From NCBI GenBank assembly GCA_017656505.1, contig JACDNU010000004.1, positions 30,024 through 94,023 on the forward strand: a stretch of DNA of 64,000 nucleotides, in the 5' to 3' direction. Below, in pieces: positions 30,090-39,268 of this stretch. How positions within the stretch are numbered: position 1 is the first letter of the stretch; each line of letters starts with the position of its first letter. Position numbers and translations under genes: made by a program. The notes beneath the pieces were generated by a model. It was not told the DNA's origin. It worked only from the letters and a program-made list of their open reading frames with translations, and did not search any database. Source of the stretch: Archaeoglobus sp. GTDB lineage: Archaea > Halobacteriota > Archaeoglobi > Archaeoglobales > Archaeoglobaceae.

Positions 30090-31550
30090 ATGAGAGTTCT
30101 GGCCGTAACGGGAAAGCTCGCCGAGAAAGACGTTAGGAGATATGCTGTGGGAGCTGACATTTTGGTAGTTGATATTGATGTTGCCGCATTTATAACTCCA
30201 AAGCATTTGGAGAGAGAGGATTTAAGCGGTTACGATCTCGTTCTCGTTCCGGGTTTAACCTCGGCAAATTGGGAGAGGCTGGAAAAAGAGAAAAATGTAA
30301 AAATCAGACTCGGCCCGATTCACGCTTACGATCTCCAGTTTCTCATGCCCTTGATTGGAGAAATAGAGCTGAGCCATACGGTTCCTGCATGTAGGCTGAT
30401 CAAAGAAAGAAAGAAGGAGGAAATCCTAAGTTTGGTTGGGCAAATTCAGGATTACAAGTTTAGCATAGGAAATGTCCCGGTTGGTGGTAAAAGCCGGATG
30501 AAAGTTGTTGCAGAGGTTGTTGATGCTACGAAGCTCGGTGAGAATGAATTAGCCAGAAAAATAAGATATTACGAAAAAAGCGGAGCAGACATAATCGATC
30601 TCGGCTTACCGCTGGAAGTAAAGCCTGAAGAGGTTGAGTTGGCAATCGATATTGCAAGAAAGGCGACAGATCTACCTTTGAGTGTTGATACCTTCGACAT
30701 CAAAGCGATAGAAGCAGCGATCGATGCTGGAATAGACATGGTGATGAGCATCTCTCAAAAGAACGAGGAAGCAATCGACTTGATCGATGGACAAGCTGTC
30801 GTTGTGGTCGAGAGGGATGTTAAAGCTTTGCTTAAACTTTTGGGCAAGGTTAGGGAGAAAACCGAGAAAGTTATAGCCGATCCCGTTCTTGATCCACCTT
30901 TAAGGCTGGCAGAATCAATTTTGCGGTACAGGAACTTCAGAGAGCTGGATAAGGAAACACCCATGCTGTTCGGGGTTGGAAATGTTACCGAGCTCGCAGA
31001 TTCCGATTCAATTGGAATCAATGCCATTCTCGCTTTTATAGCGGAAGAATTGCAAGCGAACCTTCTTTTTACGACGGAAGCAAGTCCGAAGACAGCTGGC
31101 AGCGTTAGAGAGTTATCCGTAGCGTCTTACATGGCAAAGGCTGCGAAACTTCGAAACACTGCCCCAAAAGATCTCGGGCTAGATCTGCTCGTTTTGAAGG
31201 AGAAAGTCAGGCTTGAAAGCTGCTCTCTGCCGGAAAATGCTTTAAATGCCGAAGAGAGCGAAAAATTCATCAGAGATCCGTTTGGCGACTTCAGAGTATG
31301 GATCAGCGAAGGCAAGATCGTTTGCAGCCATGAAAGGCTCACAGTGGTGGGCAGAAATGCTAAGGAGATATATGATACCGTTTTAAGGAATAAACTCATC
31401 TCAAGGCTTGATCACGCTTGCTACCTGGGGAAAGAACTGATGAAGGCGGAAATCGCTCTGATGCTTGGAAAGAACTATACTCAGGATCAAGATCTGAATT
31501 TCGGAATATATTCTGATTCGCTTGAAGATGGGGAGAGGGAGCATAACTAA
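30090..31550 (+). CDS. Dihydropteroate synthase-like protein
   Basis: Pterin-binding barrel features: SGADIIDLGLPLEVKPEEVE...PLSVDTFDIKAIEAAIDAGIDMVMSI. Confidence 0.8.
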   Translation: MRVLAVTGKLAEKDVRRYAVGADILVVDIDVAAFITPKHLEREDLSGYDLVLVPGLTSANWERLEKEKNVKIRLGPIHAYDLQFLMPLIGEIELSHTVPACRLIKERKKEEILSLVGQIQDYKFSIGNVPVGGKSRMKVVAEVVDATKLGENELARKIRYYEKSGADIIDLGLPLEVKPEEVELAIDIARKATDLPLSVDTFDIKAIEAAIDAGIDMVMSISQKNEEAIDLIDGQAVVVVERDVKALLKLLGKVREKTEKVIADPVLDPPLRLAESILRYRNFRELDKETPMLFGVGNVTELADSDSIGINAILAFIAEELQANLLFTTEASPKTAGSVRELSVASYMAKAAKLRNTAPKDLGLDLLVLKEKVRLESCSLPENALNAEESEKFIRDPFGDFRVWISEGKIVCSHERLTVVGRNAKEIYDTVLRNKLISRLDHACYLGKELMKAEIALMLGKNYTQDQDLNFGIYSDSLEDGEREHN

Positions 31551-31625
31551 GAGAGAGCATAATTAAATTTGAGAAATCCAAAAATCCAAAAAAGACTTCT
31601 ACTTTTAACATCGAAATGGTTAGAA

Positions 31626-32510
31626 ATGACGGTCATCGTCGATCGGGTAGAGAGTTATGAGAAAGTTTGGGGCTTCGTTGAAAGGGTTTTTGCCAACCTC
31701 GATTTATTTGAAAATCTGAAAAGGAGGTTTTCAAAAAACTTGCTAGAAATTGACGATTTGCCTAGGAAGGTAATCGTAAAACCGAATTTTCTCAAATGGA
31801 TTGATCTGGATTCGGGCTGCGTTACCCATCCGGAGTTGATAAAGGCGGTTGCCTCATTTTTAGCCGGCAGTAATCAGGAGATTTTTATTTTAGAGGGTGG
31901 TTTCACAAAGAATGCTGCCGATCGCTATTTCAACGAATTCGGGCTTTACAGATATGGAAATTGTATAAACTTGAATACTGGCAGATTTATCGAAGTTCAG
32001 GTTGACGGAGAGAAGCTTAGGAGCGTTAAAGCCTCCGAAATTGCGGTTAAATTATTGAAAGAATCATTTTTCATAAGCCTCCCGAAGCTCAAGGTACATC
32101 ATTTAACGAAGGTAACGATCTCGATCAAGAACAACATGGGTTTTCTGAAGAAGCCGGCCGTAAGCATGCACCTCAGCATAAATCCAAAACTCGTCGATCT
32201 TTTGAACGTTTTCAACCCCCATCTGATTATCGTTGATGGTGTGGTGGGCGGAGAAAATTCGGAGAGCAATACTAGGCCAGTCAGGCATGGGGTTATGCTC
32301 GCCGGAGACAACGCTGTGGAGGTTGATGCTGTGGGAGCCTATTTGATGGGATTTGAGCCTGAGGACATAGGATTCCTCAAAATCGCTTGTGAAAGAGGGC
32401 TTGGAGAAATCAGAATCGATAAGATAGACGTTGTCGGGGATTTGGAAGGATTAAGAAAGAGATATGGTATTTCGAGTTTGAGAAGATTTTTAGGGAGATT
32501 GAGCATCTGA
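31626..32510 (+). CDS. DUF362-family protein
   Basis: KVIVKPNFLKWID...SLPKLKVHHLTKVTISIKNNMGFL...VVGGENSESNTRPVRHGVMLAGDNAVEVDAVGAYLMGFEPEDIGFL; exact start uncertain. Confidence 0.8.
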   Translation: MTVIVDRVESYEKVWGFVERVFANLDLFENLKRRFSKNLLEIDDLPRKVIVKPNFLKWIDLDSGCVTHPELIKAVASFLAGSNQEIFILEGGFTKNAADRYFNEFGLYRYGNCINLNTGRFIEVQVDGEKLRSVKASEIAVKLLKESFFISLPKLKVHHLTKVTISIKNNMGFLKKPAVSMHLSINPKLVDLLNVFNPHLIIVDGVVGGENSESNTRPVRHGVMLAGDNAVEVDAVGAYLMGFEPEDIGFLKIACERGLGEIRIDKIDVVGDLEGLRKRYGISSLRRFLGRLSI

Positions 32511-32607
32511 CGGAAATTTTTCTTCAGAGAGGAATATTCAAGCCCTTTTTCATTCATTTCATCATCATTTAAATCAGAAAGTAATTAATAAATGGCTCCC
32601 AACCCTT

Positions 32608-33654
32608 TTGCTGAGAATGAAGGTAAAGGAGAAAAGGATTGATGAGGGCAGACTTAGCCTGGACATGCTGATAGGTTTATCCATCTTTCTCTTCGCATTC
32701 ATATTTATCGGGCAGTTTCTGCCATCTGTCTTTGCCGATGCAAGGAGTGAAATCTCCGTTTTTGCGGAAGCTTACAAGGTTAGTGTTTTGCTTACGGAAG
32801 ATCCAGGGAGATGGATTAACCGTGCGAATACAAGTGAGAAAGGTTTCCATTGGGAGAGCGAGTGGTACAAGGATAATATAAGTTTCAGACCAGGCCTTGC
32901 GAGGGTTGGAAGGGCTGGTTTTATAAGTTTAAACAAATTAATGGAATTCAAGAATGCAACCCTTCATTATGGGGGATCGTATGCCAATGATACATGGATA
33001 AGAGACGTTTTCGGGCTTGATAGTCCTTCAAATTCATATCATGTGAATATCTCCCTTCTTATTCCCTATTCCACCTCATATAACCAGTATTACTCTAGAA
33101 ACAATAGCGGTCAAAATGTTTTGACAATAGGCCCTCCAATTCCTAACAAAAAAGTATCCCGATATGAGAGACTTGTAAATCTTCCAGTTTATAGCGACTT
33201 CATCCAGCATTACGCTAACTTGCCGAATAACGTTAATTACAGGATAAATTCGACTTTTCCACTCGGTGGAGCACTGCTGATTGTTAGGAATACAAGCAAT
33301 ATACATGCACAATGTTGGGTGGAGGTTAGAGTCAATCTAACAAATACGACCTCTCTCAATTCCACTTACGAAACAGTCTATGAACTGGGTGACAGAGTTG
33401 GAAGCACTTGCGACATCACAAATCTAACTGGAATTTACCCCTTAACAAGAGAGCTTAATGAAGGTTATGAAGAGGTTTATGAGAACTTCACTCAAACTTA
33501 TAACGAATTACCCGATAACCAGTCTGTCGTGGTTAGAATTAAAAATCTCAATTGTACTTTTGCCCTTTCCAATGTTGGAGAGATTATCGGAGATTTGTCG
33601 AGCAATGAGGCAAGGATAGTTTCAAAGCTTGTAGTTACGGTATGGGAGGGGTAG
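32608..33654 (+). CDS. Type-IV-pilin-like secreted/membrane-anchored protein
   Basis: N-terminus RIDEGRLSLDMLIGLSIFLFAFIFIGQFL then an N-glycosylation-sequon-rich ectodomain; start uncertain. Confidence 0.75.
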   Translation: MLRMKVKEKRIDEGRLSLDMLIGLSIFLFAFIFIGQFLPSVFADARSEISVFAEAYKVSVLLTEDPGRWINRANTSEKGFHWESEWYKDNISFRPGLARVGRAGFISLNKLMEFKNATLHYGGSYANDTWIRDVFGLDSPSNSYHVNISLLIPYSTSYNQYYSRNNSGQNVLTIGPPIPNKKVSRYERLVNLPVYSDFIQHYANLPNNVNYRINSTFPLGGALLIVRNTSNIHAQCWVEVRVNLTNTTSLNSTYETVYELGDRVGSTCDITNLTGIYPLTRELNEGYEEVYENFTQTYNELPDNQSVVVRIKNLNCTFALSNVGEIIGDLSSNEARIVSKLVVTVWEG

Positions 33655-33655
33655 C

Positions 33656-34216
33656 ATGATTCGGGTAATGTCAGATGAAAAAGGCCAGGCATTCACGCTC
33701 GAAGGAATTACAGCCGCACTGCTCATTCTCATCGTTACTTACACTTTATTTGAGAGCTCGGTTGTGGTTTCGCCCATATGGAGCGAGTATGGAGATATAC
33801 AGTTAAAGCAGCTTGGTTACGACGTTCTGAGATCATTGGACGTTCACAGAACTAACATGAATCTTTCTGCCTGTCCAGATACGCAAAATATCACCAGAAA
33901 CTCGCTGCAGTATATGCTCATCCAGCTCAATACTTCAAATCCACAACCCAACCAAGAATTTCTAAACGCCCTCGACATGATGCTTGATCCTTCAATTAAG
34001 AAAAGACTTGAAGTTTACTGGGTCAACCAGTCGAATAATAACACCATCGAGCATCTGGTGTTGATTAACAATACCCCTATTCCTGACGCTGTAGGCGTGA
34101 GCAGGATTATCGTGCTTTATCCGTGTGATGTAACCTCGTCTTCGCCGTTTTATGGAAGCTTTACCAACGATACAGCCTTGGCCGTTGAAGTTAGGATGAT
34201 CCTATGGCATGTTTAA
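33656..34216 (+). CDS. Type-IV-pilin-like protein
   Basis: SDEKGQAFTLEGITAALLILIVTYTLFES, class III signal-peptide-like. Confidence 0.75.
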   Translation: MIRVMSDEKGQAFTLEGITAALLILIVTYTLFESSVVVSPIWSEYGDIQLKQLGYDVLRSLDVHRTNMNLSACPDTQNITRNSLQYMLIQLNTSNPQPNQEFLNALDMMLDPSIKKRLEVYWVNQSNNNTIEHLVLINNTPIPDAVGVSRIIVLYPCDVTSSSPFYGSFTNDTALAVEVRMILWHV

Positions 34217-34222
34217 GAGTAA

Positions 34223-34672
34223 TTGAGAGGTGAAAAAATGGTTAAAAAGAGTTTAAGAAAAGGAGAAAGAAAAAGAGAACTGAGAAATGATGAATCGGGA
34301 CAGGTTCTAATTCTTTTCTCGCTCATAGTTGCAACTCTAATCGCATCTCTTGCAATCCTTCACGCTCAAAATCTTATTGCTGGGGTAGAGAGCTCCAGAG
34401 CATTTCTAAGCTTTCCCAAGGATGATATAAGGAATTTAAAGGTTATAGCACGGTTGGATTTTCAGCATCTAGATTGTGATGCTGAAGAGAAGCTGATTGA
34501 CCAAATTAAATTGCTCTACGCCAGCAAAGGGACTTATGTGGATTTCGAAACGATATCTAGCCATCATTACCAACTCGTTTACAGCAACAGCGAGGTATAC
34601 TTTACCGAGTCGCTCTATGTTGAAGATGAGGATATTTGGTTGCCCTCAGGTGGTGGAGGAGGTGCATCGTGA
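34223..34672 (+). CDS. Type-IV-pilin-like protein
   Basis: RNDESGQVLILFSLIVATLIASLAILHAQ; TGATG overlap with the next gene. Confidence 0.75.
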   Translation: MRGEKMVKKSLRKGERKRELRNDESGQVLILFSLIVATLIASLAILHAQNLIAGVESSRAFLSFPKDDIRNLKVIARLDFQHLDCDAEEKLIDQIKLLYASKGTYVDFETISSHHYQLVYSNSEVYFTESLYVEDEDIWLPSGGGGGAS

Positions 34673-37524
34673 TGAATTGTAAGTTTAGCGGTAGGAAAAT
34701 TTGTATGGAAAGTTTGAATGGATTTTTGGAAGATGAAAAGGGAGTCTCTCCACTTTTAGAGTATCTGATGCTGGTAACGATAGCTTCGGTTTTCGTTCTC
34801 TTACTTGGACTCTATCTCAATTCCGTTTTTGCAGATTCTGTGACAAAAACAGTTCTTGAGAACCAGCTGTCTGATGTTGGAGCAGAGATCAGCGCGCAGA
34901 TGGTTGATATGTATCTGCTTTACCCTTCCGATGGACAGTTTTCTGCAAAGATTTACATGCCTGAAAAGGTTGGGGACTATGAGATAATCAGCACTTTTGA
35001 AAACATAGGTGGAAAGCCGTATTTAGTAATTCAATCCGAAACTGGGGAAATCAAGAAATACGTCGGTCTGGGGAATCTACCTCTCGATTTCTCTCTCAAC
35101 GGGTCGACTCATAGCATGCAAGAAGATAAAAACATAACCTATTCAACTGAAAATTACATCTATCCCACGGCTATAATTATCGCCGGACCGACTTTGATAA
35201 AGAGTGGTATGCAAGTTGAATTTGATCCAAGATTCTCCAAGACCGATGATGGGTATTTTGAATACCAAATTGATTTTGGAGATGGAAACGTCACTCCAAG
35301 ACTGGTTTATGATGACTTCAATGATACGGTTCTCCACACCTATTATACCTCCTCAGAAACGAATTACACGGCAACACTCCAGATTTGGGACAGACTTGGT
35401 TACACAGCAAATGATTCTATTAGGATTCATGTCATGCCTAATACTAGCACGCCAAATCCTGAGATGTTCATAGATAAGTTCGTTAGTCCAGGGTATGCAA
35501 ATCTTGGTGATCCTGTGACCATCCATATTTTCATGAGAGGTGAGGGTTTCAGAACCGCTCCTCGATACTTGGATGTAGTTCACGTTATTGATGTCTCGGG
35601 CAGCATGTCTCCGGATTACATGGACTACTACTTTAATGACAGGGATTACGGTTATACACCCTACCATACGTTTTCAGGTACCTTAGGCCCAGAGGTGTGG
35701 GAGGATACTTTTGAAGTTAACCAAACCGGAAGCGATGTTGTTTATGAGGTTGTAGCGTATACGAATGACACCTATGGTTCAGTAAATCACTGGTATAGTT
35801 CCAGTTACTATGATTCAATTCAGCTTTACGTGGAAGGGCCCACGGGATCAGTTGGCAACTCCAATGGAATAATCAATTCTCCGCCAATGTATGGAAAAAG
35901 ATTCACAGTTACGAATCCTCAAATTGGCAATTGGACGATTAAGGTTATTGGACTATTCCCCGATGAATCCCCTTACGATAGAACCGACCTTCATGTAAGA
36001 GTTTATAGATATAACCTAAGCACTCAGTATGAAACGGGTTCCGTTACTCTGGGATGGGGATATGATGTAGAGAACTACTACTTTAATGTGGGATCAGACG
36101 TTTCAAAACTTACGATCAAAACATCGAGCAATAAGAAATATTATCTGAGAATCTACAACCCCAGTGGAGGAATTGTTTACAACGGCGGCTATTCAACGTT
36201 ACATCTCTGGAGCACGGATGATCCCGAGGACGGAACTTGGAGGTTGCGGATTTATAAATATTGGGGGGGTTCAAGAACAGTAAACATCAACATAACCAAA
36301 CAAAACCAAACCAATACCCAGTTGATAAAAACTTGGGATACTGACTACTACTCGTCATCGCAGAAATTGGAATTCAACTTGTCAATACCCTGTGAAGACT
36401 TGAAAATCACCTTCGATAGCACAGCTGTTTCACCAACTTATGCTTGGATAAATGGTTTGGGCTTTACGCTAGATCCAATCGACATCAGTTCTTCCCAGCA
36501 AGAAGTAAGAGCTTCGGATTCTGTTGATCCACAGGGAGATTACAAAATATATATTGTTGACGGATATAGCGAAAGCAACATAAATTACAATGTAGAAACC
36601 AGAATAGGAAAACTGGACGCGGCAAAAATATCTGGTCTGAGCTTCAATGGGGTACTTGCAAATAATGATTCTGTTGGATTGGTAGAGTTCAGCTCAAACT
36701 ATAATGGATATTTTGGAACCCATTCGATCGCTCAGCTCGATAATTACCTAACGAGTGACAAAACCATGGTTAATGGATCTATCTTGGCTCTATTCGGTGC
36801 TGGAGGAACCGGAATGGGTGAAGGCATAAAATTAGCCTACAACGAACTTAAAACCAACGGCACTCCAGGGAGGATTCATGCGATAGTCTTGCTCTCTGAC
36901 GGTGAAGCAAACATTGCTGATGGATGGTGTGGTGGGAATTATTACTACTGTGACGGCTCGAGTTCGTGTGTCGATGAAGCAAAAGATTATGCAAGATGTT
37001 GGGCTAGTATGGCTAAAGCTGATAACATAACGATTTACACAGTCGCTTTGGGTGATGCAGCAGATCCAAACCTTATGGAGGAATTGGCTTCCGGAACCGA
37101 CTACTTCTATCCAGCGGATAGGGCTGATGAGCTCATCAACGCATACATACAAATCGCAACAGAATTAAGGGAAAAGGCTGCCGAGAACATAACCGTTACT
37201 GATGTAATACCGCCAAATGTTGAACTCGATCCAAGCTCTATAGAGATTAAGCTTGGAAGTGGATTAGTAAATAACTTCCAGATAATAGATACGCCTAACG
37301 GAACTGCTCTGCAATGGGAGATTCCACAGATAAATATCTCAGACATTTGGCATGTCTCATTCAGAGTTACCTCAAATACTACAGGCCTGATAGGCCTTGA
37401 TGTTCCGGATGTTAGCAATGTAACATATACACCCTATCCCTTCAGCAGTACAAAAATCTACTATCTGCCGAACGAGACTGTGATATACTCTACCGGTCAG
37501 AGAGCAAGCATGACCCTTGGTTAG
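34672..37524 (+). CDS. Large surface vWA/PKD-like protein with pilin-like N-terminus
   Basis: ATG 34672 overlaps the upstream TGA (ATGA); DEKGVSPLLEYLMLVTIASVFVLLLGLY; PKD-like YQIDFGDGN; MIDAS DVSGSMS; GVLANNDSVGLVEFSSN; LLSDGEAN. Confidence 0.85.
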   Translation: MNCKFSGRKICMESLNGFLEDEKGVSPLLEYLMLVTIASVFVLLLGLYLNSVFADSVTKTVLENQLSDVGAEISAQMVDMYLLYPSDGQFSAKIYMPEKVGDYEIISTFENIGGKPYLVIQSETGEIKKYVGLGNLPLDFSLNGSTHSMQEDKNITYSTENYIYPTAIIIAGPTLIKSGMQVEFDPRFSKTDDGYFEYQIDFGDGNVTPRLVYDDFNDTVLHTYYTSSETNYTATLQIWDRLGYTANDSIRIHVMPNTSTPNPEMFIDKFVSPGYANLGDPVTIHIFMRGEGFRTAPRYLDVVHVIDVSGSMSPDYMDYYFNDRDYGYTPYHTFSGTLGPEVWEDTFEVNQTGSDVVYEVVAYTNDTYGSVNHWYSSSYYDSIQLYVEGPTGSVGNSNGIINSPPMYGKRFTVTNPQIGNWTIKVIGLFPDESPYDRTDLHVRVYRYNLSTQYETGSVTLGWGYDVENYYFNVGSDVSKLTIKTSSNKKYYLRIYNPSGGIVYNGGYSTLHLWSTDDPEDGTWRLRIYKYWGGSRTVNINITKQNQTNTQLIKTWDTDYYSSSQKLEFNLSIPCEDLKITFDSTAVSPTYAWINGLGFTLDPIDISSSQQEVRASDSVDPQGDYKIYIVDGYSESNINYNVETRIGKLDAAKISGLSFNGVLANNDSVGLVEFSSNYNGYFGTHSIAQLDNYLTSDKTMVNGSILALFGAGGTGMGEGIKLAYNELKTNGTPGRIHAIVLLSDGEANIADGWCGGNYYYCDGSSSCVDEAKDYARCWASMAKADNITIYTVALGDAADPNLMEELASGTDYFYPADRADELINAYIQIATELREKAAENITVTDVIPPNVELDPSSIEIKLGSGLVNNFQIIDTPNGTALQWEIPQINISDIWHVSFRVTSNTTGLIGLDVPDVSNVTYTPYPFSSTKIYYLPNETVIYSTGQRASMTLG

Positions 37525-37567
37525 TTGGAAACTGGTAGCTAATTAAGAAAATTTGGTTGGAACTTGG

Positions 37568-38359
37568 ATGAAGAGGAGACAAAAGAAACAAAAACGGGAA
37601 AGTAGGATGGATTCAGGAGTTTCAGAGGTACTCGGTAGTGTAATCATCATTCTGATAATCTCCGCAACCATCGCAATCCTCTTCGCAACCGCATGGCCGA
37701 TAATGGATGGTGTTAGGGGTAACATCAGGGAGGGCGGTATAAAGGATGCCTTCTACAGCTTTAAGGAGATGGTCGACAGAACCCTGGCTGGTGTGGATCC
37801 GGAGATGGCGATAAAGTTCCCACTAAGCGGTGGCAGGCTTTATACGAATTCCTCCACCAAGGTTGTGATAGGAGTCTACCGGTGGAATGCGAGCAACGGT
37901 TCAATGGATCTTGTCTATTCAACACCTGCAAAATACGAGTATGTTGGCAGGATGGTTTATGATTACAATGGCGATTGGAAGTACATTTACGAGCTTGGTG
38001 CCCTAATCAAAGAGCGGGATGGTTATGCAAAGGTTATCTCATCCCCACGAATCACTTATTTAGAAAGAACCCTCGGTCACAGATATCTCAGCCTCCCAAT
38101 TGTAATCGTCGATGGAAACATGTCGTATGGAGGGTCTGGGAGTCCGATGGTTAAGGTGGAAGTGCTGGAAGTCAAAACATACGACTTCTACAACGCAACT
38201 TTGGAATTCTCTGTCGAATCTGAGAACAACTTTGCTTGGTATAACTATCTTAACAGTATTGGGATGAATGTCTCGATCGTTGGAAATCAGGTAACAACCT
38301 TCCAGCGGCATTATGATGAGGTTCATTTTACCTATTATCGGATTCAGGTGGGGTACTGA
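37568..38359 (+). CDS. Type-IV-pilin-like protein
   Basis: RMDSGVSEVLGSVIIILIISATIAILFATAWP; ATGA overlap with the next gene. Confidence 0.75.
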   Translation: MKRRQKKQKRESRMDSGVSEVLGSVIIILIISATIAILFATAWPIMDGVRGNIREGGIKDAFYSFKEMVDRTLAGVDPEMAIKFPLSGGRLYTNSSTKVVIGVYRWNASNGSMDLVYSTPAKYEYVGRMVYDYNGDWKYIYELGALIKERDGYAKVISSPRITYLERTLGHRYLSLPIVIVDGNMSYGGSGSPMVKVEVLEVKTYDFYNATLEFSVESENNFAWYNYLNSIGMNVSIVGNQVTTFQRHYDEVHFTYYRIQVGY

Positions 38360-39159
38360 TGAGGGTGGTTAATCCAAAAATTAATTCAAACAAACAAAGA
38401 AAACAAAAGCAAAGCCCGGATGAAAGGGCGGTTTCGGAGGTATTGAGTTACATCTTCGTTTTCGCAATAGTTGTGGCAGTCGTCTCTATAGTTTATCTCC
38501 AAGTCAATCACATCATCGAAGATACCCGTGACAAGATGAAAGTCGAAGGATTGAGGCAGAGCTATAAAAGAGTTCAGAATGTAATTCAGATAACGACTTA
38601 CTCCGATGCACCTTCTCAAACGATCGAATTCGAGCTTCAGGGTGGGTCTCTATACTTGAGGCAAGACCCGACCTTCGTGATTATGGTTGAAAATGACACA
38701 ATACCCGTTTCAACCGGCTCGTTAACCTATGAATTCAAAGACTATGAGATCACCTATGAGAATGGAGGGATCTGGGAAAGCTATTATGGGAACCACAAGA
38801 TGGTTGCGGAGCCAAGAATCTTTATCCACCATCGTAACATCGATAACCAAACGATAATCGTGGTGGTTCTTACGAGGTTAAACGGTTCCTTCTCCTACTC
38901 TGGGTCTGGTTCTGTAAGACTCGATTTTGAGAAAGTAAATACCACAGTTAGTACCTATGAAATAAACGGGAATCTGAGGATTTATTACGGAAATTCAGAG
39001 TATGCCGATATGTGGGAAGACTTCTTCCAAAACATAAAAACCGTAGAAGGAAATGTTGCATCGGTGCAAGTTGACACGATAAACGACTATGCCCAGTTTT
39101 CATTTAACAAGCTGATAATAACTTCCTATGAGGTGCTTGTGAGGAGTATTGCCACCTGA
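38359..39159 (+). CDS. Type-IV-pilin-like protein
   Basis: PDERAVSEVLSYIFVFAIVVAVVSIVYLQV. Confidence 0.75.
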   Translation: MRVVNPKINSNKQRKQKQSPDERAVSEVLSYIFVFAIVVAVVSIVYLQVNHIIEDTRDKMKVEGLRQSYKRVQNVIQITTYSDAPSQTIEFELQGGSLYLRQDPTFVIMVENDTIPVSTGSLTYEFKDYEITYENGGIWESYYGNHKMVAEPRIFIHHRNIDNQTIIVVVLTRLNGSFSYSGSGSVRLDFEKVNTTVSTYEINGNLRIYYGNSEYADMWEDFFQNIKTVEGNVASVQVDTINDYAQFSFNKLIITSYEVLVRSIAT

Positions 39160-39268
39160 AAGCATTTGGAGGTATCATTTTTTATTATAAGTTTTCCATT
39201 CCCCTCGCAGAAAACTCCTGACTTTCTCGGATTCAAGCCAGCCTTTATCCAATCTTCTTATTAAATCC

